DNA of 64,000 bases from Trebonia sp036501515 (GTDB taxonomy: Bacteria > Actinomycetota > Actinomycetes > Streptosporangiales > Streptosporangiaceae). The stretch spans positions 21,119-85,118 of the forward strand of contig DASYAD010000206.1 of the NCBI GenBank assembly GCA_036501515.1, read 5' to 3'. Positions within the stretch are counted from its first letter, which is position 1; every line of letters starts with the position of its first letter. The position numbers and the translations under genes are program-made. A model generated the notes under the pieces. It made no database searches and was not told where the DNA came from. It saw only the letters and a list, made by a program, of their open reading frames with translations. Shown here piece by piece: positions 35,606 through 43,764 of this stretch.

Positions 35606-36799
35606 TTGTCTATTACTCAGGTTTTTCGTAAAAGATCTTCCGCCCTTGCCGCTGTGGTGATCTCCGGCATCGTCATCTGCACGGCCGCGTGCGGCGGGAA
35701 TCCGTCTTCTGTCAACGAAGGCAATAACAACAGCGGCACCGCGGGGATGACCACTGGTTCAGCCAGCGGATCGGGCACGCCGGCGTACGCGTCGCCGACG
35801 GGCGGCCCCGGGCTCGGCCTCTATGACGATAAATTCGGCCCCGCCGGAATTGAGGCGGCCGCCACGTGGCTTGGCTCGGCCGACTCGGTCAAGTACGCCC
35901 AAGACTTCGTCGACGCCACCGACTGGTCGCATATCAGTGATCCGTGGCAGCTTTCAAACTGGGAAAAAAGCCCGTTCACGATGGTGTGGGGCGTCCCCAT
36001 GCTGCCGTGCGGATCGCCCGCGACGCAGTGCGCAACCAACGTAGCGGACTTCAACCTGGTCGCCAGCGGCGGCGCCGACGGCTATTACAAGACGCTGGCC
36101 AAGAACCTGGTCTCCGCGGGCTTCGGCAGTTCCTACGTCAGGCTCGGCTGGGAATTCAACGCCACCTTTATGGGCTGGAGCATCTGCAACCAGGAGGGGT
36201 CGGGGCTGACGAGCTGGGCGAGCGATTTCGTGCCGGCTTTCCGTAACATTGTGACCAGCATGCGCAGTGTCAGCGGCGCGAACTTCAAGTTCATCTGGAA
36301 TCCGCTCGAGAGCAGCAATGTCAGCTGTGCCGGGGTCAGCATGGAAGACTTCTACCCGGGCGACAGCTACGTCGACGCGGTGGCGCTCGACGTGTACGAC
36401 GGGATCGGGCAGACGGTCAGCGACACCGCCCGCTGGGCCGACTTGCTGAACGGTGTCAACGGCGGTCACTGGACCTCGGTTGCCCCGAACGCCATCAACG
36501 GGCAGAAGTTCGAAGGCTACGGACTGGACTGGCTGGCCGCGTTCGGCAAAGAACACGACAAGCAGATCAGCGTCCCCGAGTGGGGTCTCGATGCCACCGG
36601 CGGCACTGACGCCGGCGGCGGCGACGACGCGTACTTCGTCACTCAGATGGCGAAGTGGGTCAAGGCCAACGCCACCGGCCCGGCGATCTTCTGGAACTAC
36701 AGCGACGGCAATCTTCCGCTCGACATACCGAAGGAGTCGACCGGCAACACCCCCGCCGCCACGGCCGCCTTCAAGTCAGCGTTCGGCACGAGTTCCTAA
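35606..36799 (+). CDS. GH26-like beta-mannanase-type lipoprotein
   Basis: Secreted lipoprotein of 397 residues: a signal peptide with TAAC lipobox (Cys29), a Ser/Thr/Gly/Asn linker to about residue 65, then a GH26-type TIM barrel. Putative acid/base is Glu183 (LGWEFN) and nucleophile Glu325 (VPEWGL). GH26 enzymes cut beta-mannan or mixed-linkage glucans. TTG at 35606 gives a correct signal peptide. The upstream 100 bases are AT-rich for this genome, with a possible -35 TTGACC at 35512, but no convincing -10 was found. A tandem array starts at the stop codon. Confidence 0.8.
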   Translation: MSITQVFRKRSSALAAVVISGIVICTAACGGNPSSVNEGNNNSGTAGMTTGSASGSGTPAYASPTGGPGLGLYDDKFGPAGIEAAATWLGSADSVKYAQDFVDATDWSHISDPWQLSNWEKSPFTMVWGVPMLPCGSPATQCATNVADFNLVASGGADGYYKTLAKNLVSAGFGSSYVRLGWEFNATFMGWSICNQEGSGLTSWASDFVPAFRNIVTSMRSVSGANFKFIWNPLESSNVSCAGVSMEDFYPGDSYVDAVALDVYDGIGQTVSDTARWADLLNGVNGGHWTSVAPNAINGQKFEGYGLDWLAAFGKEHDKQISVPEWGLDATGGTDAGGGDDAYFVTQMAKWVKANATGPAIFWNYSDGNLPLDIPKESTGNTPAATAAFKSAFGTSS

Positions 36800-36905
36800 C
36801 CGGCGCGGCCGCCCAGGCTAGCTCTAACCGGCCTGGCCGCCCAGGCCAGTCCTAGAACCGGGGTGGCCGCACGGGCCAGTTTCTGAACCGGAGCGACCAG
36901 GGCCC
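36791..36905. repeat. 28-31-bp tandem array anchored on the GH26-like stop codon
   Basis: Four units begin with AGT/AGC, a stop codon and (A)ACCGG, followed by a GGCCGCCCAGGCC-like tail. The stops are TAA at 36797 (the gene's own), TAA at 36825, TAG at 36853 and TGA at 36884. Every spacing (28, 28, 31) is 1 modulo 3, so the stops fall in rotating frames. The stop function is kept although the codon changes. Confidence 0.85.
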
Positions 36906-36995
36906 CCGGCCAGCCGACTCGGGGGCTGCCGTGTCGTCGGCCAGCCGCTCCCAGTCTCCAGCCGGGCGACGGCGGTTGCCCGTCGCCGCGCCCCG

Positions 36996-37232
36996 TCAGT
37001 CCTGGGGAAGACCGGCGAATTCGCGCTTGGTTTTCCGGTACCAGCCCATTCCCGACACCGGGTGCTTCCACCGGTTCTTCATGTCCTTAAGGGCACTTTC
37101 ATGCGCCTTATCACCCGCCGCGACGGTTTCATTCAAATGCTTGTCTTGCGCTTTGATGATCTCGTCGGCGGTGTCACCGCTGAGGGCCAGATCACACGTT
37201 CCGCCCAATTGCTGGCATGTCATTGTTTTCAT
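36996..37232 (-). CDS. DUF1059 domain protein
   Basis: Small acidic protein of 78 residues beginning MKTMTCQQLGGTCDLALSG, the recognisable DUF1059 signature, with two cysteines (CQQLGGTC) and a helical DEIIKAQDKHLNETVA. A C-terminal basic extension (RWKHPVSGMGWYRKTKRE) goes beyond the usual domain. The ATG at 37232 matches the domain start and follows GAGGAAGAG; a longer reading to 37271 lacks support. Function of the family is unknown. Confidence 0.75.
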   Translation of the reverse strand: MKTMTCQQLGGTCDLALSGDTADEIIKAQDKHLNETVAAGDKAHESALKDMKNRWKHPVSGMGWYRKTKREFAGLPQD

Positions 37233-37661
37233 GATCTCGCTCTTCCTCGACCAGTGATGTAGTTTCGGCACTCCCGGCTGCGTCCGCCGGTCTACCTACC
37301 GTATGGGCAGCGATAGGCCCAACGCTTCTCCGATCCTGCTCAGGTTCTGAGAGACGGTCCGCGGCTCACTGGGTAGACGGGCCGGGAAGAGCGGCCCGCG
37401 TCACCGCTTACGGTCCGCGGCTCCATATCACCGCCATGCCTGGAATACCGCCTAGCGCCCAGGACTTCCCGCTGACAACCCCTTTAAGCCGTCCCGATGA
37501 GCCGGGCAGACAAGCGCTCGCAAATTCGCAATCGATTACATTGAGTAACGATGATTACCCTGAGTGGCTGGTGGTATATGACGCTGCGTAACTGCTGGTT
37601 ACCCCGTCCGGACCGGACGTCAAGGGGCCGCCAGCCCGGACCTCAGGGGGGAGGAAAGAAA
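37233..37661. other. 429-base gap before the 28-residue ORF
   Basis: No gene seen. From about 37505 to 37600 the sequence becomes AT-rich (CGCAAATTCGCAATCGATTACATTGAG and onward, not quoted in full), the likely promoter region of the small ORF. TTACCC at about 37555 and TATGAC 16 bases later could be -35 and -10, but this is weak. Confidence 0.35.
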
Positions 37662-37748
37662 ATGCTTGGTCTCTTCGTCGCCCAGCTGAGCGACCAGCTC
37701 AGCGCGATTGTTACCAACCTCGGCACACTGCTCGGGGGGATTCTCTAG
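37662..37748 (+). CDS. 28-residue hydrophobic peptide with very strong ribosome site
   Basis: Predicted peptide of 28 residues, starting MLGLFVAQLSDQ and ending LGTLLGGIL. It is amphipathic to hydrophobic, with one acidic residue and no basic one. The ATG at 37662 is preceded by GGGGGGAGGAAAG, the strongest ribosome site in this window, and the stop is followed after 21 bases by a perfect 14-bp hairpin. It is set off from its neighbours by its own AT-rich upstream region. A 65-residue reading from 37551 is less likely because the added part is Arg/Pro-rich. Possible roles include a membrane peptide, type I toxin-like peptide or leader; none is shown. Confidence 0.6.
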   Translation: MLGLFVAQLSDQLSAIVTNLGTLLGGIL

Positions 37749-37769
37749 GTTCACTCGCCCGTCCAGGCA

Positions 37770-37802
37770 AGGTCGGCCCCGGCGTTCTGCCGGGGCCGAC
37801 CT
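37770..37802 (+). terminator. perfect 14-bp hairpin after the small ORF
   Basis: AGGTCGGCCCCGGC (37770-37783) pairs fully with GCCGGGGCCGACCT (37789-37802) around the loop GTTCT. No U-tract follows. It is the strongest stem in the window and marks the end of a short transcript that would contain only the 28-residue ORF. Confidence 0.75.
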
Positions 37803-37885
37803 GCTGTCCGGGCTTAGCGTGATTGCGCCCCGGTTCCGGCGTGGCGGCGGGCGACAAGCGGCCTTCTGGTTCCTATGCTCGGATT

Positions 37886-38419
37886 ATGGCGCGCAAGGGT
37901 GTGCTTTCAGTCGTCGTGTCCGGAGCGGCACCCGCCTCAGATGCGGGGTCGCTGGTTAAACAGGCGCTCGAGCGAGGCTGGACGGTGCAGGTGATTGCCA
38001 CGCCGTCGGCGCTCTCCTTCTTCGACGCCGCCGAAGTGGAGGGCCTCACCGGGTCGCCAGTGCGCAGCAAGCACCGGGCACCGGGCACGCCGCGGTCCCA
38101 GGTGCCCGACGCGATCGTCGTCGCGCCCGCCACGTTCAACCTGCTCAACCAGTGGGCGCTCGGCATCGCCGACTCCTACGCGCTGGCGGTGCTTGCCGAG
38201 CAGACCGGGATGGGCCTGCCAATCGTGGCGCTGCCCTGCGTGAGCGCGCCGCTAGCGTCACGGCCGCAGTTCGCACGGTCGCTGAAGGCGCTGCGCGGCG
38301 AGGGCGTGTCCGTGCTGCTCGGCCCCGGCGGTACCGCGCCGCCCGGCGCGACCGACGAGATCTTCCCGTGGCACCTAGGGCTTGATGAGGCCTACTCCAT
38401 GACCGGACTCGGCGGCTGA
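37886..38419 (+). CDS. flavoprotein (Dfp/PPCDC-like fold)
   Basis: Protein of 177 residues with a Rossmann-type flavoprotein fold: VLSVVVSGAAPAS at the start, VIATPSALSFF, then DAIVVAPATFNLLNQWALGIADSYAL, matching the FMN-binding PPC-decarboxylase-like motif (the key part is APATFNLLN). ATG at 37886 starts the conserved domain; GTG or ATG further up gives no family-like sequence. It stands alone after the terminator of the small ORF. Many actinomycetes have such isolated flavoprotein genes of unknown substrate. Confidence 0.8.
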   Translation: MARKGVLSVVVSGAAPASDAGSLVKQALERGWTVQVIATPSALSFFDAAEVEGLTGSPVRSKHRAPGTPRSQVPDAIVVAPATFNLLNQWALGIADSYALAVLAEQTGMGLPIVALPCVSAPLASRPQFARSLKALRGEGVSVLLGPGGTAPPGATDEIFPWHLGLDEAYSMTGLGG

Positions 38420-38479
38420 CGGCAGGAAGCGAACGCCCGGTACCGATCCGAACGGGCCCGGTTTCCCGGGTGCCCGGCC

Positions 38480-38735
38480 CCCCGGTTACTGGCTCTTCCG
38501 ATGGCCGCCCAGGTCATCGCCTCTTCCGGTCATCGGATGCTCCGGCCCCCACGTCCCCCGGTGGCCCCCTCCTCCGGTCACTGGTTCTTCCGGTGGCCCC
38601 CCTCCTCCGGTCACCGGTTCTTCCGGTGGCCCCCTCCTCCGGTCACGCGCGCCCTTCGGGTGGCCGCCGCCCCGGTCACGCGCCCTTCCTGCGACCGGCC
38701 CCTCCGGTCATCTCTCCCCCGACATCGCTCCTCCA
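38480..38735. repeat. 32-33-bp degenerate tandem repeats in the flavoprotein-methyltransferase gap
   Basis: The gap 38420-38806 holds no gene. Units like CCTCCGGTCACTGGTTCTTC followed by CGGTGGCCCC recur about every 32-33 bases, clearest between 38565 and 38665 and more decayed on both sides. Unlike the five stop-linked arrays, the first unit does not include the preceding stop codon. Confidence 0.7.
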
Positions 38736-38806
38736 GTCACGGCTCCGCGATCCCCCTCCGCCACGGGAGGCGACGGCGCGGTCGGAAGCGGCGTAGGGTC
38801 GCCCAG

Positions 38807-39613
38807 GTGGACCGGGAAGAAGAACGGGAACGGCTGCGCGCGACCTTCGACGCGGTCGCCGCGGAGTACCAGGACGCGCGGCCTGATTACCCGGCGGAAC
38901 TGTACGCGGAGCTGCTCTCGCTGACCGGGGTCCGCCCAGGGGCGGACAAGCTGTGCGAGGCCGGCAGCGCTTCCGGCAAGGCCACGCTGCCGCTGGCGCG
39001 CCGGGGATTCGCGATTACCTGCGTGGAGCTGGGGTCCGCCCTGGCCGCGCAGGCGCGGCGGAACCTGGCCCGCTTCGCGCAAGTCACGGTGGTGAACGCA
39101 CCCTTCGAGACCTGGCAACCGGACCAGGCCGGGTTCGGGCTGCTGTTCGCGGCCACGGCGTGGCACTGGATCGACCCGGCGGTGAAGTACCAGAAGGCCG
39201 CGTCGCTGCTACGGCCTGGCGGACACCTGGCGTTCTGGGAGGCGGTGCACGTGGTGCCGGACGGCGGCGACCCGTTCTTCCTCGAGATCCAGGACGTCTA
39301 CGACGCGATCGGCTCGGGCCTGCCCAGCGGCCATATGTTTGCCCGGCCCGACACGCTCGCGTCGGCCGAGGAGGAGATCGCCGCTTCAGGGTTGTTCCGC
39401 GACATCAGCGTCCGCAGGTTCGACTGGGAGATCACGTACACGGCCGAGAGCTACATCCGGTTGCTCGAGACGTTCTCGAGCAACCTCACGATGGAGCCAT
39501 GGCAGCGCGAGCGGCTGTACGGCGAAATCCGGGCCAGGCTAGCCGCGCGCCCCGATGGGCAGCTGCGTCGCCACTGGGGCGCGGTCCTGCACGTCGCCCG
39601 CACCGCCGAATAG
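38807..39613 (+). CDS. class I SAM-dependent methyltransferase
   Basis: Methyltransferase of 268 residues. It begins with FDAVAAEYQDARPDYP, followed by the SAM motif I variant LCEAGSASGKATLPLA, the acidic VELGSALAAQA of motif II, FGLLFAATAWHWIDP and LLRPGGHLAFWE. Related to the UbiE/Tam-like group. GTG at 38807 marks the start of conserved sequence; the earlier open frame is the tandem array. The usual E/DxGxGxG is altered to EAGSASGK, which also occurs in this group. Substrate unknown. Confidence 0.88.
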   Translation: MDREEERERLRATFDAVAAEYQDARPDYPAELYAELLSLTGVRPGADKLCEAGSASGKATLPLARRGFAITCVELGSALAAQARRNLARFAQVTVVNAPFETWQPDQAGFGLLFAATAWHWIDPAVKYQKAASLLRPGGHLAFWEAVHVVPDGGDPFFLEIQDVYDAIGSGLPSGHMFARPDTLASAEEEIAASGLFRDISVRRFDWEITYTAESYIRLLETFSSNLTMEPWQRERLYGEIRARLAARPDGQLRRHWGAVLHVARTAE

Positions 39614-39768
39614 CCAACGCACACACCCCGGGACCCGAGCGCTGCCCCGCCCGCCCGCGCGCCCGCCACCCGGGCTCCTGCCACCGAAGCACCCCGCCGC
39701 CCAGTACCAGCGGCGCACCACCTGGACGCACGCGGGCACCGGGCGCCCTCGCCGAGTAGCGTTGGCCC

Positions 39769-40086
39769 ATGAGATCTGCGAAGGCCAAGCGGCGCCTCGT
39801 GGTATTCGCTGCGATCGCCGCCGCGTACACGGCGGCGACAGTGGTCGCCACCAGGCAGGGGTACTCGTTCGGACGGAACAGCGTCGTCCGGTGCCGCAAG
39901 GGGCACCTGTTCACGACGGTGTGGATCCCCGGCGCGTCGGTCAAATCCCTGCGGCTCGGGTTCTGGCGTATCCAGTGGTGCCCCGTCGGACGGCACGTCG
40001 ACGTGGTCCATCCGGTCAAGCCGGCCGCGCTGACCGACACCGAGCGCTCGTTCGCGCTGTCGCACCACGACATCCCGGTGCCCTGA
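39769..40086 (+). CDS. small membrane-anchored protein with Cys/His knuckle
   Basis: Protein of 105 residues: a basic start (RSAKAKRR), one hydrophobic helix (LVVFAAIAAAYTAATVVA), then a compact domain with VVRCRKGHLF and, 30 residues on, WCPVGRH. The two C-x4-H-like elements could form a small zinc site. It lies 9 bases before the DUF3052 gene and is probably cotranscribed. No family assigned by eye. Confidence 0.7.
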   Translation: MRSAKAKRRLVVFAAIAAAYTAATVVATRQGYSFGRNSVVRCRKGHLFTTVWIPGASVKSLRLGFWRIQWCPVGRHVDVVHPVKPAALTDTERSFALSHHDIPVP

Positions 40087-40094
40087 AGCCTCCA

Positions 40095-40676
40095 GTGCCG
40101 CCCAAGTCTCCCAAGCCTTCGGTAACGCCCAAGCAAGCCGCGCCCTCCAAGGCTGCGGGCACTTCGAGTACCTCGGGCACCTCGGGTACTTCGGGCGCAC
40201 CGCAGGCGCGCAAGCTGGGGCTCAAGCCGGGACTGCGGACGGCGCTCGACGCACCGCCAGAGGACTGGGCGCTGGCCGGACCGCCCGACGGACTGCTCCC
40301 GTCCGACGCCGACGGCGCCGCCGACGTGATCGTCGCGTTCTTCCGCGCGGCCGGCGAGATCACCGACCGGCTGCCGGCGCTGGCTGACCGCGTCTTCCCG
40401 GCCGGCGCGGTCTGGGCGCTGTGGCCGCGTCGGGCCGCGGGCCACGTCAGCGACATCACCGACGACGTGGTGCGGTGCTGCGCGCTCGACCTGGGTCTGG
40501 TGGACGTGAAGGTCGCCGCCGTCGACGAAGACTGGTCGGGACTGCGCCTCGTCTGGCGCACCAGCAACCGGTTAGCCCGCAGGTCACACATGCCTCGCCG
40601 TTCGCCACGGCCTCCCGGCTCTCCAAGCACTGGCCCACCTCCCTGCTCCCCACAAATCCCGTCCGTCTCGCCGTGA
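40095..40676 (+). CDS. DUF3052 domain protein with extended tail
   Basis: Protein of 193 residues: a Pro/Ser/Thr/Lys-rich N-terminal stretch (SKPSVTP, SSTSGTSGTSG), then a DUF3052-type domain from KLGLKPGLR, through AVWALWPRRAAGHVSDIT to LVDVKVAAVDEDWSGLRLVW. The domain should end near residue 160. About 30 more residues of Arg/Pro/Ser-rich, non-conserved sequence follow, as if the original stop was lost. GTG at 40095 is 9 bases after the preceding stop. Function unknown. Confidence 0.75.
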   Translation: MPPKSPKPSVTPKQAAPSKAAGTSSTSGTSGTSGAPQARKLGLKPGLRTALDAPPEDWALAGPPDGLLPSDADGAADVIVAFFRAAGEITDRLPALADRVFPAGAVWALWPRRAAGHVSDITDDVVRCCALDLGLVDVKVAAVDEDWSGLRLVWRTSNRLARRSHMPRRSPRPPGSPSTGPPPCSPQIPSVSP

Positions 40677-40718
40677 GTTCGACTGACCGGAATCCGTCCT
40701 GGCCGCCGCGCTTCTCAG

Positions 40719-40903
40719 GTGCCTGATGTGACTGGATAGGCCATTGTTATGGAGACTTTTATCTAAATGGAAACTTATATGTACTAGAGCCGGAAAAATT
40801 TCCATGATTTTATTCACACCTGCGGTTATGCTGATTTCAGGCTTTTGCTGGCATCGACAAGCCACGAAGTCCGTCGATGAAGAACGACCGTGCCTGATGT
40901 GAC
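40719..40903. other. AT-rich segment bounded by 14-bp direct repeats
   Basis: The same 14 bases, GTGCCTGATGTGAC, occur at 40719-40732 and 40890-40903. They enclose 157 bases that are strikingly AT-rich for this genome and contain copy A of the duplicated element. No transposase fragment was seen. It lies in the 709-base gap 40677-41385, which holds no gene. It could be a non-autonomous insertion with a target duplication, or a pair of protein-binding sites. Confidence 0.6.
40762..40811. repeat. duplicated AT-rich element, copy A
   Basis: Fifty bases that match 40 of 50 positions, without gaps, to 62728-62777. Inverted arms TGGAAA (40768-40773) and TTTCCA (40799-40804) flank a TATGTACTA core. 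It is outside any gene. Confidence 0.8.
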
Positions 40904-41029
40904 ACGAGCGACGCTGAGCCCATGCGGCTAGTCAGCTCCGTCCGGGTCCCAGCGGCTTAGACGGACCTCGGCCACTCAGGTTCAACGGCGCTCGATGCTC
41001 ACGGCCCGGTCGATGACGGCGGCCCGGTC

Positions 41030-41265
41030 AGCGCACCACGGTCGATGCCGACGCCCCGGTCGGCGCGGTCCGGTTGGCGCCGGCGGCCCGGTCGGTGCGG
41101 TCCCGTCGGTGCCGGCGGCCGGGTTGGCACCGGCGGCCGGGTTGGCACCGGCGGCGCGGTTGGCGCAGCGCGGTTGGCGCAGCGCGGTTGGCGTCGGCGG
41201 TCGTGTTGGCGCCGCGGTCCGGTCGGTGCGGTCCGGTCGGGGTTGGTGGCTACCAGGCCGCGTTT
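41030..41265. repeat. GC-rich short tandem repeats upstream of the VOC gene
   Basis: Units of about 17-18 bases such as CGGCCGGGTTGGCACCGG and GCGCGGTTGGCGCA recur many times, some exactly in tandem near 41115-41150 and 41160-41190. No gene is present. The array is not next to a stop codon. Confidence 0.7.
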
Positions 41266-41385
41266 CCGGGGGGCGGCCGGGGGGTTGCCCGGGTGCCGCT
41301 GGCGCCGGGCGACTTTACCGGTCCGTCTTGGGGTGCGGGCGCGTCGGGCTGGCGCATGCTAGGGAATTCGAGTAGGTTTTCGGAT

Positions 41386-41778
41386 ATGAGCGTGCGCTGG
41401 TACACGGTCGTCGTTGACTGCCATGACGTGCGGGCCCAGGCCTACTGGTGGGCCAATGTGCTCGGCTTCAACATCGCCTACGAGGCGGACGACGAGGTGG
41501 TGGCCGCGCCGCCGCACCTGATGGACGAGAGCCGGCCGGTCCCCCGCGGCGAGCGCGGGCCAGGTCTGGTCTTCGTGCCGGTTCCTGAGGCCAAGGAGCT
41601 GAAGAACCGGCTGCACATCGACCTCGCGCCAGGGCCTGACGACGACCAGGAAGCCGAGATCAGGCGGCTTCAATCGCTCGGAGCGCGGCGGGTTGACGTC
41701 GGCCAGGCCGGTGCGAGCTGGGTCGTGCTCGCGGATCCCGAGGGCAACGAGTTCTGCGTCCTCACCCCGCGGGACTAG
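41386..41778 (+). CDS. VOC family (glyoxalase-like) protein
   Basis: Protein of 130 residues with the two beta-alpha-beta-beta-beta modules of the vicinal oxygen chelate fold: RWYTVVVDCHDVRAQAYWWANVLGF, RLHIDLA and VLADPEGNEFCVL (key parts given). Proteins of this kind include glyoxalases and resistance proteins. The His and Glu typical of metal binding in the second half are visible. ATG at 41386 starts the domain. It lies next to the YciI-ECF42 pair; such genes often accompany ECF42 sigma factors. Confidence 0.88.
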   Translation: MSVRWYTVVVDCHDVRAQAYWWANVLGFNIAYEADDEVVAAPPHLMDESRPVPRGERGPGLVFVPVPEAKELKNRLHIDLAPGPDDDQEAEIRRLQSLGARRVDVGQAGASWVVLADPEGNEFCVLTPRD

Positions 41779-41894
41779 AGCGCCGGCCCGACGGCGAAAA
41801 ATTCTTGGCCGCCGTGTCGGATCGGCGGGCGCGCGGTTCGTGGCAGTGGTGAGGGGCTTCGAAGCGAGCGCCCCACAACGAGAAGGAGACTCGC

Positions 41895-42236
41895 GTGAAG
41901 TACGTGCTGCTGATCATGAACACGCCGGACCAGCCGGCCCCGGACACCGCCGAGTTCGGCGCCTGGTACGCCGAGATCGGCGCCTGGTACGAGAAGTGGG
42001 GCGCGACCGGCCGCCTGGACGGCGGGCACGTCCTCCAGGGGACGGAAACGGCGAAGACCGTGCGGGCGAACGCGGTGACCGACGGCCCGTTCATCGAGAC
42101 CAAGGAGGTTCTCGGCGGCTACTCGGGAATCGACGCCGACACGATCGACGAGGCCGTCGACATCGCCAAGACCTGGCCGGGGGTCGACCGCGGCTGGATC
42201 AGCATCGAGGTCCGCCCGATCCTCGAGATGGGCTGA
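41895..42236 (+). CDS. YciI-like (DGPF) family protein
   Basis: Small dimeric alpha-beta barrel protein of 113 residues, starting KYVLLIMNTPD and carrying the DGPFIETKEVLGGY signature and a C-terminal RGWISIEVRPI. GGAG precedes the GTG at 41895. DGPF-type YciI proteins are the typical genomic partners of ECF42 sigma factors, one of which lies convergent 37 bases downstream. It is usually a target of that sigma factor. The biochemical function is unknown. Confidence 0.9.
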   Translation: MKYVLLIMNTPDQPAPDTAEFGAWYAEIGAWYEKWGATGRLDGGHVLQGTETAKTVRANAVTDGPFIETKEVLGGYSGIDADTIDEAVDIAKTWPGVDRGWISIEVRPILEMG

Positions 42237-42273
42237 GTCCCCGGCACGTTCCGGGGGTCGTCCCCCCGGAGGA

Positions 42274-43500
42274 TTACAGCGACAGGCCGCGGGTGAGCAG
42301 CTCGCGCTCGGCCGGGTTGGCGGCCAGCGCGAGCGCTCGCTCGCGGACCAGGGCGGCCTCGGTGTCCCGGCCGACGGCGGCCAGCAGCGCCGCCCGCAGC
42401 GCGTGGAACAGGTGGTAGCCGTCGAGGTCGGCCGACAACGGCTCGATCTCGGCCAGCGCCTGCTCGGCGCCGATGGCGTACCTGGTGGCGACCGCGCGGT
42501 TGAGCAGCACCACCGGAGACGGCGCGAGCTGCTGCAGCCGGCTGTACAGCAGCCGGATCTGCCGCCAGTCGGTCTCCTCGTAGGCCGGGGCCTCCGCGTG
42601 CAGCGCGGCGATCGCCGCCTGGACCTGGTAGGGCCCCGGGCGGCGCAGCGCGATCGCGCGGTCAAGGTGGGCCGCGGCCTCGGCCGCCAGCTCCCGGTCC
42701 CACCGGCCGCGGTCCTGTTCGCCGAGCCGGACGATACGGCCCCAGCCGTCGAAGCGGGCGCGGGCGCGGGACTCGTGCAGCAGGAGCAGCGCGAGGAGGC
42801 CGAGCACCTCCGGCTCGCGCGGCATCAGCCGGTGCAGCGTCCTGGTCAGCGCGATCGCCTGGGCGGCGAGGTCGCGGCGCGCGGGCTCCCGTCCTGAGCT
42901 TGCCAGGTAGCCCTCGTTGAACACCAGGTAGACGACGGCGAGCACCTGGGCGAGCCGCCCGGCCAGCTCGTCCGGGTCGGGGACGGTGACCGGGGCGTGC
43001 AGCGCGCTCAGGATCTTGCGCGCGCGCAAGATCCGCTGGGACATCGTCGCCTCGCTGACCAGGAAGGCGGCCGCGATCGCCGGGGTCGGCAGGCCGCAGA
43101 CCGCGCGCAGCGTGAGCGCGACCTGCGCGTCCGTCGTCAGCGCCGGGTGGCAGCAGGCGAACGCCAGGCTCAGCAGCTCGTCATCGGCCTGACGGCCGGC
43201 TTCGCCGCCGTCGGTCTCGCCGTCGCACCCGTCGGTCGCCCCGAGCAGCGCGAGCTTGTCCGCGCCGACCCTGTCCCTGCGCAGCCGGTCCAGGGCCTTG
43301 CGACGGGCCGTCGTCGCCAGCCAGCCGCCCGGGCTCGCGGGCACGCCGTCGCGCGCCCAGTGCTCGATCGCCTCGACGAACGCGTCCTGCACCGCGTCCT
43401 CGGCGAGCCCCACGTCGCCGGTGCGCGCGGCGAGCGCGGCCCTGACCCGGGTCGCTTCCTCCCGGTAGGCGCGCTCAAGGGACTCGCGGCTCGCGTCCAC
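42274..43500 (-). CDS. ECF42-type RNA polymerase sigma factor
   Basis: Sigma factor of 408 residues. Region 2 runs near RVRAALAARTGDVGLAEDAVQDAFVEAIEHWARDGVPASPGGWL (key part AEDAVQDAF), region 4 near LPTPAIAAAFLVSEATMSQRI, then a long TPR-like C-terminal domain with VYLVFNEGY and LLLLHESRARARF, which defines ECF42. GTG at 43500 starts the conserved part; longer readings are low complexity. It has no anti-sigma gene, as usual for this group where the C-terminal domain is thought to control activity. It converges on the YciI gene. Confidence 0.92.
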   Translation of the reverse strand: MDASRESLERAYREEATRVRAALAARTGDVGLAEDAVQDAFVEAIEHWARDGVPASPGGWLATTARRKALDRLRRDRVGADKLALLGATDGCDGETDGGEAGRQADDELLSLAFACCHPALTTDAQVALTLRAVCGLPTPAIAAAFLVSEATMSQRILRARKILSALHAPVTVPDPDELAGRLAQVLAVVYLVFNEGYLASSGREPARRDLAAQAIALTRTLHRLMPREPEVLGLLALLLLHESRARARFDGWGRIVRLGEQDRGRWDRELAAEAAAHLDRAIALRRPGPYQVQAAIAALHAEAPAYEETDWRQIRLLYSRLQQLAPSPVVLLNRAVATRYAIGAEQALAEIEPLSADLDGYHLFHALRAALLAAVGRDTEAALVRERALALAANPAERELLTRGLSL

Positions 43501-43764
43501 CTCCCCAGTCTGGCAGCTGCCCCCGACAATCTGGCCGCCCGCGGAAGCGCGAGTCCCGCCGGCCAGGGGGAAACCGCACCCGGGTGGACGGCTGTGTCGA
43601 GCGGGCCGGGACCTGCCGCCGCGCCCGGGTGCGCCGACGCCGCCCGGCGAGAGCTCCGCGTACAGCCGCATCCGGCCGTTTCCCCAGGCGGCCCCAATCG
43701 CGGCGGTCAACGTTGTGGCGCCGCGGGCTTATCGGCCGGCGCGCCGATACCTACGATGATCGGC

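Noticed and set aside
41386..43500. VOC, YciI and ECF42 sigma as a new system
   Set aside because: This is a known common association of ECF42 sigma factors.
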